DNA from: Cytophagaceae bacterium
GTDB taxonomy: Bacteria > Bacteroidota > Bacteroidia > Cytophagales > Flexibacteraceae
DNA length: 36,721 nucleotides
Direction of reading: 5' to 3'
NCBI GenBank assembly: GCA_027487695.1
Contig: JAIYDB010000052.1
Location: 1 to 36,721 of the forward strand
The notes under the pieces were generated by a model. That model did no database searches. It was given only the letters and a program-made list of their open reading frames with translations, and was not told the DNA's origin. The position numbers were made by a program, and so were the translations under genes. Every line of letters begins with the position of its first letter. Positions within the stretch are counted from its first letter, which is position 1. This document shows, piece after piece, positions 8,568-16,952 of this stretch.

Positions 8568-9350
8568 ATGGGTAAAATTATTGCAGTTGCTAACCAGAAA
8601 GGTGGAGTTGGTAAAACTACCACCGCTATTAATTTAGCGGCCTCTTTAGCAGCATACGAATATAAAACTTTAGTGGTAGATGCCGACTCACAAGCCAATA
8701 GTACCAGTGGCCTTGGGGTTGATACAAACCAAGTAGAATATAGTGTTTACGATAGTATGGTGAACGGAGTAAATCCGCACGAGCTTATTGTAAAAACAGA
8801 TATTGAATTCTTAGATTTACTTCCATCTCACATTAACCTAGTGGGTGCAGAAGTAGAAATGATAAACCTACCCGAACGTGAGGTTAAAATGAAAGAAGTG
8901 CTTTCTCATTTGAAAGATGAGTACCATTTCATCATTATCGATTGCTCACCTTCGCTAGGTTTAATTACAGTAAACGCCCTTACCGCTGCCGATAGTGTAA
9001 TTGTACCTGTTCAGTGTGAGTACTTTGCATTGGAAGGTTTAGGCAAGCTAATGAATACCATCAAAATTATTCAGAAGCGTTTAAATACCGCTCTAACAAT
9101 AGAGGGTATCTTGCTTACAATGTACGATGGAAGGTTACGTTTAAGTAATCAGGTTGTAGATGATGTTCGTAATCACTTCCAACACTTAGTATTTAATACC
9201 TTGATTCCTAGAAACGTAAAGCTGAGCGAATCGCCTAGTTTTGGTTTGCCTGCCATTGCACACGATGCAGAAGGTAAAGGAACCTTAAGCTATTTAAGCC
9301 TAGCCAAAGAAATTCTTGAAAAGAATGGCTTGGCACAAGCAGTAGCTTAG
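8568..9350 (+). CDS. parA: Chromosome-partitioning ATPase ParA (Soj)
   Basis: A Walker-type ATPase that positions ParB-parS complexes during chromosome segregation. The deviant Walker A motif KGGVGKTT occupies residues 11-18 in the N-terminal [10 protein letters not shown] context. DADSQANST and [10 protein letters not shown] are the Walker A' and B regions. The C-terminal half has the conserved TMYDGR and [11 protein letters not shown] segments typical of chromosomal Soj/ParA. The 260-aa length and the lack of an N-terminal helix-turn-helix mark it as the chromosomal rather than plasmid P1 type. parB follows after 50 bp. Together with parB this points to a chromosomal location. Confidence 0.97.
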   Translation: MGKIIAVANQKGGVGKTTTAINLAASLAAYEYKTLVVDADSQANSTSGLGVDTNQVEYSVYDSMVNGVNPHELIVKTDIEFLDLLPSHINLVGAEVEMINLPEREVKMKEVLSHLKDEYHFIIIDCSPSLGLITVNALTAADSVIVPVQCEYFALEGLGKLMNTIKIIQKRLNTALTIEGILLTMYDGRLRLSNQVVDDVRNHFQHLVFNTLIPRNVKLSESPSFGLPAIAHDAEGKGTLSYLSLAKEILEKNGLAQAVA

Positions 9351-9400
9351 TTATCAAGCATTTAATTTCATAGTTCAGAAAGAAAAATTCAGATATTATT

Positions 9401-10306
9401 TTGAGTAATCCAATAATTAAAAAGAAGGGTGGTTTAGGAAAAGGGCTTGGCGCTTTGCTAGGCAGTGAGGTGAACTATGCTACTGGTGAGGCTATAAATA
9501 CGCCTCTGCAGCAAGTGAACCATATTGCTGAAATTGCTATTGAGTATATCCAAACCAATCCCTTTCAACCACGTGAACATTTTGATGCAGAGGCTTTACA
9601 AGAGTTGGCTGAATCAATTAAGGTGCACGGGATTATTCAGCCTATTACTTTACGCAGGCTTTCTGAAAAAGAATATCAACTAATAAGTGGCGAACGCCGA
9701 TTCCAAGCGAGTAAACTTGCTGGTTTAGAATCTATTCCTGCTTACATCCGTACCGCTAACGACCAGCAGATGCTGGAAATGGCTCTTATTGAAAACATTC
9801 AACGAGAAAACTTAAACGCCATTGAAATTGCCCTTAGTTACCAGCGAATGCTATCCGAATTGGAAATGAAGCAAGAGGAACTAGGCGATAGAGTTGGTAA
9901 AAAGCGTACTACGGTCAACAACTATTTACGCTTACTGCGCTTGCCTCCTGAAATTCAGGTAGCTGTAAGAGATGGTAAGTTAAGTATGGGACATGCTCGT
10001 GCCTTGATTAGTATCGAAAATATAGCCGACCAGCTTTATGTATATAAGCAAGTGCTGATGAGCGATTTATCGGTTCGTGCTACAGAAGATTTGGTAAGGA
10101 GAACTATCCAACCAAAAACTAAGGAAGTTGAAACTAAGAAATCAGGTCAAGTAAACCCTGAAATTTTGCAGGTTCAAACCAAACTATCTCAGCAATTCGG
10201 AACTAAAATCAAGGTTAAAAATAGCGAAGGTTATAAGGGTGAAATTTCGATCCCTTACCATAACTTGGACGATTTGAACCGTATTTTAGAAATACTAGAA
10301 AAGTAA
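9401..10306 (+). CDS. parB: Chromosome-partitioning protein ParB (Spo0J), TTG start
   Basis: A CTP-dependent DNA clamp that loads at parS and stimulates ParA. The start is TTG at 9401. No ATG lies near, and the essential N-terminal motif GLGKGLGALLG begins only about 10 residues in, so the TTG is well supported. The ParB/Srx domain (IQTNPFQPREHFD, GERRFQASKLAG, ENIQRENLNAIEIA) holds the CTP-binding motifs. The helix-turn-helix follows (VGKKRTTVNNYLRLLRLP, GKLSMGHARAL), then a C-terminal dimerisation segment. 301 aa is normal. It is downstream of parA and 1 bp upstream of the DUF5683 gene, an order common in Bacteroidota. Confidence 0.96.
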   Translation: MSNPIIKKKGGLGKGLGALLGSEVNYATGEAINTPLQQVNHIAEIAIEYIQTNPFQPREHFDAEALQELAESIKVHGIIQPITLRRLSEKEYQLISGERRFQASKLAGLESIPAYIRTANDQQMLEMALIENIQRENLNAIEIALSYQRMLSELEMKQEELGDRVGKKRTTVNNYLRLLRLPPEIQVAVRDGKLSMGHARALISIENIADQLYVYKQVLMSDLSVRATEDLVRRTIQPKTKEVETKKSGQVNPEILQVQTKLSQQFGTKIKVKNSEGYKGEISIPYHNLDDLNRILEILEK

Positions 10307-10307
10307 T

Positions 10308-10952
10308 ATGAGGCGTAGTTTTTGGCTTTGTTTACTTCTTTGGGTTGGGATAAGTTCCTTATATACAGGAAAGGTTTATGCACAAATAGTAGTTGATAGT
10401 CTTCAAAAGAAGCCTATTATTTTACAAACTCCTGTTTCTCCCCTACCCGAGTCAGTCATTCCAAAATCTAAGCCCTTAGCCTTTAAACCATCACCTACCA
10501 AGGCAGCTTTATCTGCTTTGATTTTTCCAGGTGGTGGGCAATTATACAATAGAAAATGGTGGAAGGTTCCTATTGTTTATGCTGGTTTCGGCACTCTAGG
10601 GTACTTTATAGTTGATAACAATAACAAGTACAAACTTTACCGCGATGCCTATATAGAGCGTTATAAAGGCGATAAAACAGCGGCTAGCTTGTACGATAAG
10701 TTTCCTTTTATTGAGCAGTTAAGAATTAGACGTGAATTTTGGCGCAGGAATAGGGACTTTTCTATAATCCTTACTTCTTTGTTTTATGGTATCACTATTT
10801 TAGATGCCACGGTTGATGCCCACTTGTATAACTTCAACGTAACTGATGACCTAGACGGCGCAATTAAACCTACCCTAGGAATGACCTCCGATTTTTCAGG
10901 GCAAAAAAATAGCTTAACCCCTGGGCTAAGCTTAACTTTTTCTTTTAAATAA
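10308..10952 (+). CDS. DUF5683-type membrane protein downstream of parAB
   Basis: A 214-aa protein with an N-terminal signal peptide (cleavage likely after KVYA, residue 25), a short proline-rich linker, then LSALIFPGGGQLYNRKWWK and a hydrophobic segment. That segment pattern is characteristic of the DUF5683 family that commonly follows parB in Bacteroidota. Its molecular role is unknown; the genomic linkage suggests a tie to segregation or envelope biology, but that is inference. It starts 1 bp after the parB stop codon. A terminator-like hairpin lies in its last codons. It converges with the ABC ATPase gene, with 6 bp between stops. Confidence 0.85.
   Translation: MRRSFWLCLLLWVGISSLYTGKVYAQIVVDSLQKKPIILQTPVSPLPESVIPKSKPLAFKPSPTKAALSALIFPGGGQLYNRKWWKVPIVYAGFGTLGYFIVDNNNKYKLYRDAYIERYKGDKTAASLYDKFPFIEQLRIRREFWRRNRDFSIILTSLFYGITILDATVDAHLYNFNVTDDLDGAIKPTLGMTSDFSGQKNSLTPGLSLTFSFK
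10911..10946 (+). terminator. Possible intrinsic terminator embedded in the end of the DUF5683 gene
   Basis: AGCTTAACCC (10911-10920) pairs with GGGCTAAGCT (10923-10932) apart from one mismatch, and is followed by a T-rich stretch (CTTTTTCTTTT, 10936-10946). All of it lies within coding sequence, a compact arrangement that fits the 6-bp gap to the convergent gene. A second weak 7-bp hairpin (10951-10957 with 10966-10972) spans the two stop codons. Confidence 0.4.
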
Positions 10953-10958
10953 ACTGCT

Positions 10959-11690
10959 TTATTCCGCAGTTTGAGGGGCAAGTTTAGGAGCTCTTTTCGG
11001 ATTAGGGTTTATGGTATCACTCTCAATAAGTCCATCTCTAAGCCTGATTATGCGATGAGCATATAAAGCAATATCATCTTCATGGGTTACCATAATTATG
11101 GTATTACCCTTCTGATGAAGTTGGTCGAAAAGGTCCATAATTTCATAACTGGTTTTTGAATCTAAGTTCCCAGTTGGCTCATCTGCTAGTAAAATACTAG
11201 GGTTGTTTACCAATGCTCTTGCAATAGCTACCCTTTGACGTTGACCACCGCTTAGCTCATTAGGTTTGTGACCCGCACGGTTACCGAGACCAACATCGGT
11301 TAATGATTTAAGAGCTCTTGCACTTCGTTCGCTTTGTTTAACTCCAGAATAAACCAAGGGCAATGCTACATTATCCAACGATGTAGAACGAGGCAACAAG
11401 TTAAAGGTTTGGAACACGAAACCAATTTCCTTATTACGGATTTCAGCCAATTCGTTATCGTCCATATTACTTACATCTTTGCCATTTAAAATATAAGTAC
11501 CACCAGTGGGAGTATCTAAGGCACCAATAATATTCATCAGGGTACTTTTTCCAGAACCTGACGGACCCATAAAAGCTACATATTCCCCTTTGTTAATTGA
11601 AAAGGTAACTGATTTTAAGGCCTGAACTACTTCCTCACCCATTACATACTTACGGGCAATATTTTCAGTTTGAATGATAGGCTGTGCCAT
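10959..11690 (-). CDS. ABC transporter ATP-binding protein, MacB/LolD/FtsE type
   Basis: A 243-aa ABC ATPase. Walker A is GPSGSGKST (42-50), Q-loop Gln94, signature LSGGQ (146-150), Walker B ILLADE (166-171) and switch His203. The GALDTPTGG and [13 protein letters not shown] segments are typical of the MacB/LolD branch, which powers FtsX-like permeases for lipoprotein release, peptide export or cell-wall signalling. No permease gene is adjacent, so its partner must be elsewhere. The C-terminus carries a short proline-rich tail. It is transcribed from its own promoter-like element and converges with the DUF5683 gene. Confidence 0.95.
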   Translation of the reverse strand: MAQPIIQTENIARKYVMGEEVVQALKSVTFSINKGEYVAFMGPSGSGKSTLMNIIGALDTPTGGTYILNGKDVSNMDDNELAEIRNKEIGFVFQTFNLLPRSTSLDNVALPLVYSGVKQSERSARALKSLTDVGLGNRAGHKPNELSGGQRQRVAIARALVNNPSILLADEPTGNLDSKTSYEIMDLFDQLHQKGNTIIMVTHEDDIALYAHRIIRLRDGLIESDTINPNPKRAPKLAPQTAE

Positions 11691-11756
11691 AGGAGTTTAA
11701 ATATGATACAAGTTACCTTATTCAGATAACAAAGAAGGCATTAATTTTATAACTAG

Positions 11757-11764
11757 CAAAGGTA
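11757..11764 (-). promoter_or_regulatory. Putative -7 promoter box (TACCTTTG, minus strand) for the ABC ATPase gene
   Basis: The minus strand reads TACCTTTG, a perfect TAnnTTTG match, 67 bp upstream of the ABC ATPase ATG at 11690. It sits in the 86-bp gap behind the TPR protein gene. No standard -33 box is visible. Confidence 0.45.
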
Positions 11765-11776
11765 CTCCACCAAAGG

Positions 11777-14700
11777 TTATGGGGTGGTTTCTGTGGCTTG
11801 TTGGGCTTGAATTTGAATACCAATACTGTTTGCGAATATGGCATAATCGCCTTCAGGCATAATGTATCGTAATTGTTGTAAGGCAGTTTCGGCAAAGCCA
11901 TCAAACCCTAAGGCAGTAGCTTGCAAAATATAGGCTTTCTTAAGCTTAATAGAATATGGATTAAAGTCTAGTCCTTCCAAAAGCAAGTTGTACCCTTGCA
12001 TTCCTCTACCAATTGAGTTGAAGTAACTACTGCTTCTAAGTACAGTAAATTCGTCCATTGGACTGGCATTCAATGCCTGCAAATACAATTTTGATGCAGA
12101 GGCTGTATCTTTTTCTAGTTGCGCTAAACCTGCTTTAAATACCAAGTAATCCTTTTTGGCTACAGGACTATTTGCTGACTGACCGAGGAATGCTTTCAAA
12201 CCTTCCACATTGCCAGTTTGCATGAGCAATTGCATCATTTGCTTATCAAGGGCGGCAATAGCATTGATTTTTGCACCTTTTAATCTGCCTTCCTTTTCAT
12301 ATATAGATATAGCCAATTCATATTCTTTCCTTTCGGCTAAAAGGCTCATAAACCTTGCATTTAGCAGACTTTTCAAGTGTGGATCGGTAATATTTTCACG
12401 ATAGCTATTTACCAAATCTGTAGGAAGTTCGGCCATTCTGTAATACAAGGCAATAAACTGCTCATATTCAGGAGCATTAGGTATTACCCCTGCCCCAATT
12501 TGCAAGGCCTTCACAATTGTGGCCGCCATTCTGCCTAAAGTATCGGTTCTTGCAGCTGCTACCCGACTTAAATCGGTAATTACATTGCCTCTGAATTTTG
12601 GATATTCGGCATAGGCAAGGTTATAAAATAAGTAACTATCTGAAGTAATATCACGGTTGTATTTGCTAAACAAATCAACTGACTTCAAATATGCACCTTC
12701 TTTAAATTGTAGGCGCGCTAAGAAATTAGTGATATTGGCCTCAGTTCCGCCAAACTTATCGTCATTAAGTCCTAAGGTTCTAAAACCTTGGTAGGTATTG
12801 CCACCATAATACAAATTATAGCCAAGGCTTATACCTAAAAACTGGTCTAAGTCCTTATTAGCCTGATAGCTAAGTTGAGTTCTAATTTCCTTTGCAATAC
12901 TGGTATCGCCCCTTAAACTGGAATTTAAACCGTAGTTATAAAGGAACGCCATTTGCTCAGCTCCAAGACCAAGGGTGTCTTTTGTGTCGTGATCTTGCCA
13001 ATGGAACGTTGTATCACTTTCCCCTAGAAAGTTCTTGATAGCCAAAATATTGGTTTGTAGGGCAATTGAGGTTGGTTTAGTGGTTTCAACAATCTTCTTT
13101 AAGGCTGTTACATCACCATCTTTAACTGCTTTGTATAAGTTATTAGCAAGCAATAATTCATTGTTTGGGTACAATTGTTCCGCTTTTTGGGCAATTGCTT
13201 TAGCACTATCGGATATCGAACTTAGCTGAAACAAGTATGCCTTGTTTACAATTAAAGCCTCATTATCAGGATACTTACTGAGTCCTTCATTGGTGGTTAA
13301 GATAGAGATGGTTGGGTTATCCTTATCTAATTCTAAAGCTGATTTAAACAGGTAAACTTGAGGAATTGGCTGTCTTAGTATCGCATTGGCTAAATACTCC
13401 TTAGCAGAATCTGGCTGGTTTTCAGCTACATAAATAGTAGCTAAGCCAAAATTACTATGGTTATTTAAGAAGGCTTGGTACTTGGCATCCTTATAGAATT
13501 GCTTCGCTGCAGATGGCTTTCCTAGTTTCAAGTAACAATCGCCAATGATGTTCTGATAGCCCGCAAGTGTTTGGTTTACAGTTACCTTATGCGTAAAAAA
13601 GATGGCAGAAAACATTAACACTGTGGAAAACATATACACCGATTTAATTGGCATGAACTTAGGTTCATACATAATTTGGTGCAGCTTCCCATTACCTACA
13701 TTGGCATCGTAAAAGTTTACGATTACGTATAATGAAAAAGCAAACCCCATTGTAGCATAAGCTAGCGTAATAGCATCCTCAAATACCTCAATCATAGGGT
13801 CGTTACCTGACTTGAAAAGCCACGCTAAAGTGGCTAAGCTTATTACCATTAATATTGGATAGACCAAAGCACCTGACTGTTTGAACGGTATACTATCATC
13901 ATACATACTACCACGCTTATACCAACTGTATAAGCCTGCTATACAGCCAATTGGAAATAGCCAAAATGGATCTATATAAATGATATCCCAACGAACTTTA
14001 CCATTGTTATGAAACCATATTAAGGCAACATTAGTCACGTAGAAAAGACTAAAAATTCCGTAGTTAATCATTGCCGACTTTGATTTAACTTCTCTGCTAT
14101 CGGTAAGTACTTCGTAAACTAAAGCTGGTATATCAAACCCTGTTAAATAGATAAATATAATTGCGAGCCCTATTGGCAATACCATCCCATAATGGGCTGC
14201 TATGGTAGGTGCATCGCCCATTGACGATCCGAGTAGAGATATTCCACAAATACCCAATACTAATAGTACAAATACAAGCAGCCTTTTCCCGAACGATAAT
14301 TCACTTTTATAGGCAACAAAGTAATAGCTTATACCTGCTACCAAGGCAATAATTATTCCGAGAAACAACTGATTTGGTAGTCCGAAAGCCCCTAAAATAT
14401 CAGGACGCATCATTACTATACCTGCTACCAGCACTACCATAGTGATATAATACAATATCCTTGAAAAATAGGTAGTTAAGGTGAGCAATAGTGCTAATGC
14501 AACTATTGAAAGTCCATATAAAACCCAAACAAACCAAGTATCTGGACTAAGAATATCAGCCGAGTAATAGCCAGTGAGCATATAACTTTTGCCTTGAACT
14601 TCAATTGGGAAGCCCAGGTACTCAAAAGTTTCTAAAACGTGGTTAATAGGTTTAAGCGTGTAGTCTGTTTTGATAGGATACACTAAATCTGTACCAGTGT

Positions 14701-14815
14701 ACATAAAATAAAAGTATGCGATCAAAAGCAGCCCGCTTAATATAAGTAGGACTTCAAACAACCTACGCTGTATAGTAGGTAACGATTGCCAATATAACCA
14801 CCTGTTATTTGTCAT
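11777..14815 (-). CDS. Large polytopic membrane protein with C-terminal TPR-like region, function unknown
   Basis: A 1012-aa protein. Residues about 1-415 contain roughly eleven hydrophobic segments (for example LLILSGLLLIAYFYFMY, VLYGLSIVALALLLTL and TMVVLVAGIVMM). Residues about 420-1012 are soluble and resemble tandem TPR helices: NIIGDCYLKLGKPSAAKQFY, FGLATIYVAENQPDSAKEYL, and LVFKAGLAQLEKDTASASKLY near the end. It likely anchors a protein-interaction scaffold facing the periplasm or cytosol; topology is not resolved. It lies 23 bp after the LuxE-like gene and ends the apparent five-gene operon. No enzyme motif was found and I do not recognise a named family. PEP-CTERM/O-antigen-polymerase TPR proteins have a similar layout but are not a clear match. 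Confidence 0.85.
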   Translation of the reverse strand: MTNNRWLYWQSLPTIQRRLFEVLLILSGLLLIAYFYFMYTGTDLVYPIKTDYTLKPINHVLETFEYLGFPIEVQGKSYMLTGYYSADILSPDTWFVWVLYGLSIVALALLLTLTTYFSRILYYITMVVLVAGIVMMRPDILGAFGLPNQLFLGIIIALVAGISYYFVAYKSELSFGKRLLVFVLLVLGICGISLLGSSMGDAPTIAAHYGMVLPIGLAIIFIYLTGFDIPALVYEVLTDSREVKSKSAMINYGIFSLFYVTNVALIWFHNNGKVRWDIIYIDPFWLFPIGCIAGLYSWYKRGSMYDDSIPFKQSGALVYPILMVISLATLAWLFKSGNDPMIEVFEDAITLAYATMGFAFSLYVIVNFYDANVGNGKLHQIMYEPKFMPIKSVYMFSTVLMFSAIFFTHKVTVNQTLAGYQNIIGDCYLKLGKPSAAKQFYKDAKYQAFLNNHSNFGLATIYVAENQPDSAKEYLANAILRQPIPQVYLFKSALELDKDNPTISILTTNEGLSKYPDNEALIVNKAYLFQLSSISDSAKAIAQKAEQLYPNNELLLANNLYKAVKDGDVTALKKIVETTKPTSIALQTNILAIKNFLGESDTTFHWQDHDTKDTLGLGAEQMAFLYNYGLNSSLRGDTSIAKEIRTQLSYQANKDLDQFLGISLGYNLYYGGNTYQGFRTLGLNDDKFGGTEANITNFLARLQFKEGAYLKSVDLFSKYNRDITSDSYLFYNLAYAEYPKFRGNVITDLSRVAAARTDTLGRMAATIVKALQIGAGVIPNAPEYEQFIALYYRMAELPTDLVNSYRENITDPHLKSLLNARFMSLLAERKEYELAISIYEKEGRLKGAKINAIAALDKQMMQLLMQTGNVEGLKAFLGQSANSPVAKKDYLVFKAGLAQLEKDTASASKLYLQALNASPMDEFTVLRSSSYFNSIGRGMQGYNLLLEGLDFNPYSIKLKKAYILQATALGFDGFAETALQQLRYIMPEGDYAIFANSIGIQIQAQQATETTP

Positions 14816-14838
14816 TTGAATAGGTAAAGAGTTGATTA

Positions 14839-15852
14839 TTATAAATTGAGAGATAGCAAATTACAACCTCTAATATCGGTATTATCTAAACGTCCTTCTA
14901 CTGTAAAGCTTATATGGCCGTTATGTTTGCCTTGATCGGCCGTTGCAATAAAACAGCAACTATGTATGTTGGCTAGGTCTATCACATTTAAGGCCCCCTT
15001 TCCAGCTTTTCGGTTTACTTCAAAAGGATTATCAGGTTCACGCAATAGCACTTTCATAGTTTCAGATTCTGTAAACCATTCAGAACCATCGGTATAGCAT
15101 TGGCTATAAAGCTCGCTCATACCGTATTCAGAATAAATTTTCTCTAATCCTAAACCTGATTTCAGAATTTCGTGAAGTTCAGTTCTGATGAGCTCCTTAC
15201 CCATTCCCTTCATACCCCCAGTTTCAATTACAATGGTATTCGGTGGTAAGGAAAAGCCTTGTTTTACATATTCCAATAACGCAAACGTAACCCCGAAGAG
15301 TACAATTTTCTTTCCGGTACTAGGAGCTTCGTTTATATTGGTTTGTAAACTTTCTAAGTCATTTAGGTAGAAGTGCTCGCCATTGCCACTTTCCTCCATA
15401 AAGTGCTTTACCATGGCTACCAGCGAACTATTGGATCGTTCTAGGTAATGTGGTAATAAGGCAAAGAAAACGCAATTGGTTAGGGATCCTTGCCAGTTTT
15501 CGAAAATGCGGACGCAATTATATAGGTAATAGTCCTTTCTATAAACGTAATGGTTACTTAGTGCCATTCCCGTTGTTCCACTTGAAAAGAAAACAGTTTC
15601 AGGAATTAAGTCATTAACCAATACAGTATGGTTTTTGAATAACTCAATAGGTAAAAATGGTATTTGACTAACAGCAGTTACTTGGCTTGGATTGCAATTG
15701 AGTAACCTTAACCATTCTTTGTAAATAGGTACATTTTGAGCTTGAAATTGAAAAGCACTTAAAGCCAATTGCTCCCAAGGAAGATTTTCCTCAGCAATTC
15801 GCTCTTGCCATAACTCAATAAAATGTGCTATTTCTTTAGTGTTATTCACCAC
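14839..15852 (-). CDS. LuxE-like acyl-protein synthetase (acyltransferase)
   Basis: A 337-aa member of the ANL-like acyl-protein synthetase/LuxE family, which activates acids with ATP and passes the acyl group to a protein. The adenylate-binding loop FFSSGTTG (SSGTTG at 90-95) and a later YSEYGMSELYSQ motif with the conserved Glu are the key signatures. LuxE is best known in bioluminescent fatty-acid reductase complexes, but no luxCDAB genes are present, so the acceptor and acid are unknown. The start overlaps the thioesterase gene by 11 bp, implying translational coupling, and a TPR membrane protein gene follows after 23 bp. The family call is good; the role is open. Confidence 0.88.
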   Translation of the reverse strand: MVNNTKEIAHFIELWQERIAEENLPWEQLALSAFQFQAQNVPIYKEWLRLLNCNPSQVTAVSQIPFLPIELFKNHTVLVNDLIPETVFFSSGTTGMALSNHYVYRKDYYLYNCVRIFENWQGSLTNCVFFALLPHYLERSNSSLVAMVKHFMEESGNGEHFYLNDLESLQTNINEAPSTGKKIVLFGVTFALLEYVKQGFSLPPNTIVIETGGMKGMGKELIRTELHEILKSGLGLEKIYSEYGMSELYSQCYTDGSEWFTESETMKVLLREPDNPFEVNRKAGKGALNVIDLANIHSCCFIATADQGKHNGHISFTVEGRLDNTDIRGCNLLSLNL

Positions 15853-16330
15853 TTACCTTAAAATTCACCATTGCAGGCGTAAAGGCTTCCTTTTTACTAA
15901 CTACAGCCATGGTTAATCTGCTAATGCAGATATTCTTGCCATCGTCTGAAGTAATTTTGATTTCCCAAACTTGGGTTTTCTTACCAATATGAATTGGTGT
16001 TGCTTTTGCAAATACGTAGCCCTTAGTTGCACTACGCAAATGGTTGGCATTAATATCTAAGCCAACAGCATATTCCTTGTTTTCGTCAATTACACAATTA
16101 GCTGCTACTGAGCCTACGGTTTCTGCTAATGCAACAGATGCACCACCGTGAAGGATTCCCATCGGTTGAACAGTGCGCCTATCTACGGGCATTTTTGCAA
16201 TCAAATAATCGGGACCAATCTCGGTAAATTCAATACCGAGATGGTCGCCCATATTATTCAAACACATTTTATTAAGGCCTACAAGGGTTACCTCAGGTCT
16301 TATAATGCGTTTAGTTTCTAAATTAGTCAT
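15842..16330 (-). CDS. Hotdog-fold acyl-CoA thioesterase, PaaI/YdiI (MenI)-like
   Basis: A 162-aa hotdog thioesterase. The motif QPMGILHGGASVALAETVGS (residues about 55-74) holds HGG at 61-63 and the catalytic carboxylate Glu70, as in YdiI/MenI 1,4-dihydroxy-2-naphthoyl-CoA hydrolases of menaquinone synthesis and the PaaI group. No other men gene is in the window, so MenI is only a candidate. Its stop overlaps the start of the LuxE-like gene by 11 bp, which suggests the two enzymes act on the same acyl pool. It is preceded after 19 bp by an acidic protein gene. Confidence 0.9.
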   Translation of the reverse strand: MTNLETKRIIRPEVTLVGLNKMCLNNMGDHLGIEFTEIGPDYLIAKMPVDRRTVQPMGILHGGASVALAETVGSVAANCVIDENKEYAVGLDINANHLRSATKGYVFAKATPIHIGKKTQVWEIKITSDDGKNICISRLTMAVVSKKEAFTPAMVNFKVSGE

Positions 16331-16349
16331 TTAAAAGATTGGTGTTTTC

Positions 16350-16925
16350 TTAGTCGTCATCACCATCGTCTTCACTTTCATCATCATGCTGAAAGGTGTA
16401 CAAGGTAGGGTCTAACTTAAAATCGCCGCTGATATAACTAGTCACAAAATTGCCGATAATTTGTTCGGTAATTTCTTCCACGTTTAAAGCTACTTCTAAG
16501 CCAACACCATAATCCCAATCAGGGAACAATTCAATACTTTCAGAAACTTTTACGCTCTCTTCTTCTTCTAATTCAAGTAAGATGGTAGCCTTAAAGTCTT
16601 CAATATCTTCTTCTTTACCTTCTGGGTACTCCCCTACTTCATTACCTTCTTCGTCAATATCAAAAGGAATATAGCCTGGGAATTCTTTTGCAGCTTCTTG
16701 TTCTGCAATGGTAATAAGTTTATCGTTATGGATAAGCCTAAGCGTGTACATCACGCAATCGAAAATTACCTCTGTATTTTCATGATGGCCAACAAAGCTA
16801 AAATGCACAAACTGATCTGAGTTTGGCTCTTCTTCATTGATTAGGAAAGGCACGCCATTGGCTTGCATTTTTTGTTTTACTTCTGCAATTTCTGCGGGAT
16901 CAAATCCCAAGTTATCTGTGGCCAT
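16350..16925 (-). CDS. Acidic conserved-looking protein of unknown function
   Basis: A 191-aa cytoplasmic-looking protein with no signal peptide or membrane segment. It is strongly acidic throughout, with blocks such as DIDEEGNEVGEYPEGKEEDIED and a C-terminal Asp/Glu/Ser tail (HDDESEDDGDDD). The N-terminal 60 residues contain FVHFSFVGHHENTEVIFDCVMY, suggesting a folded alpha/beta core. It sits inside the operon, 27 bp after the GT4 glycosyltransferase gene and 19 bp before the thioesterase gene. I do not recognise a family. The acidic tail could mimic nucleic acid or bind basic partners, but that is speculation. Confidence 0.8.
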   Translation of the reverse strand: MATDNLGFDPAEIAEVKQKMQANGVPFLINEEEPNSDQFVHFSFVGHHENTEVIFDCVMYTLRLIHNDKLITIAEQEAAKEFPGYIPFDIDEEGNEVGEYPEGKEEDIEDFKATILLELEEEESVKVSESIELFPDWDYGVGLEVALNVEEITEQIIGNFVTSYISGDFKLDPTLYTFQHDDESEDDGDDD

Positions 16926-16952
16926 TGTTTTAAGTTCAGGCGTTACGGGTAT

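Noticed and set aside
9568-9583. Possible parS-like site around CACGTG inside parB
   Set aside because: Only the central CACGTG matches; the flanks differ from the consensus at most positions, so it is probably chance in coding sequence.
10308-10952. Lipoprotein or dapB-like gene after parB
   Set aside because: The sequence has a Sec-type signal peptide without lipobox Cys and fits the DUF5683 pattern; no dapB motif.
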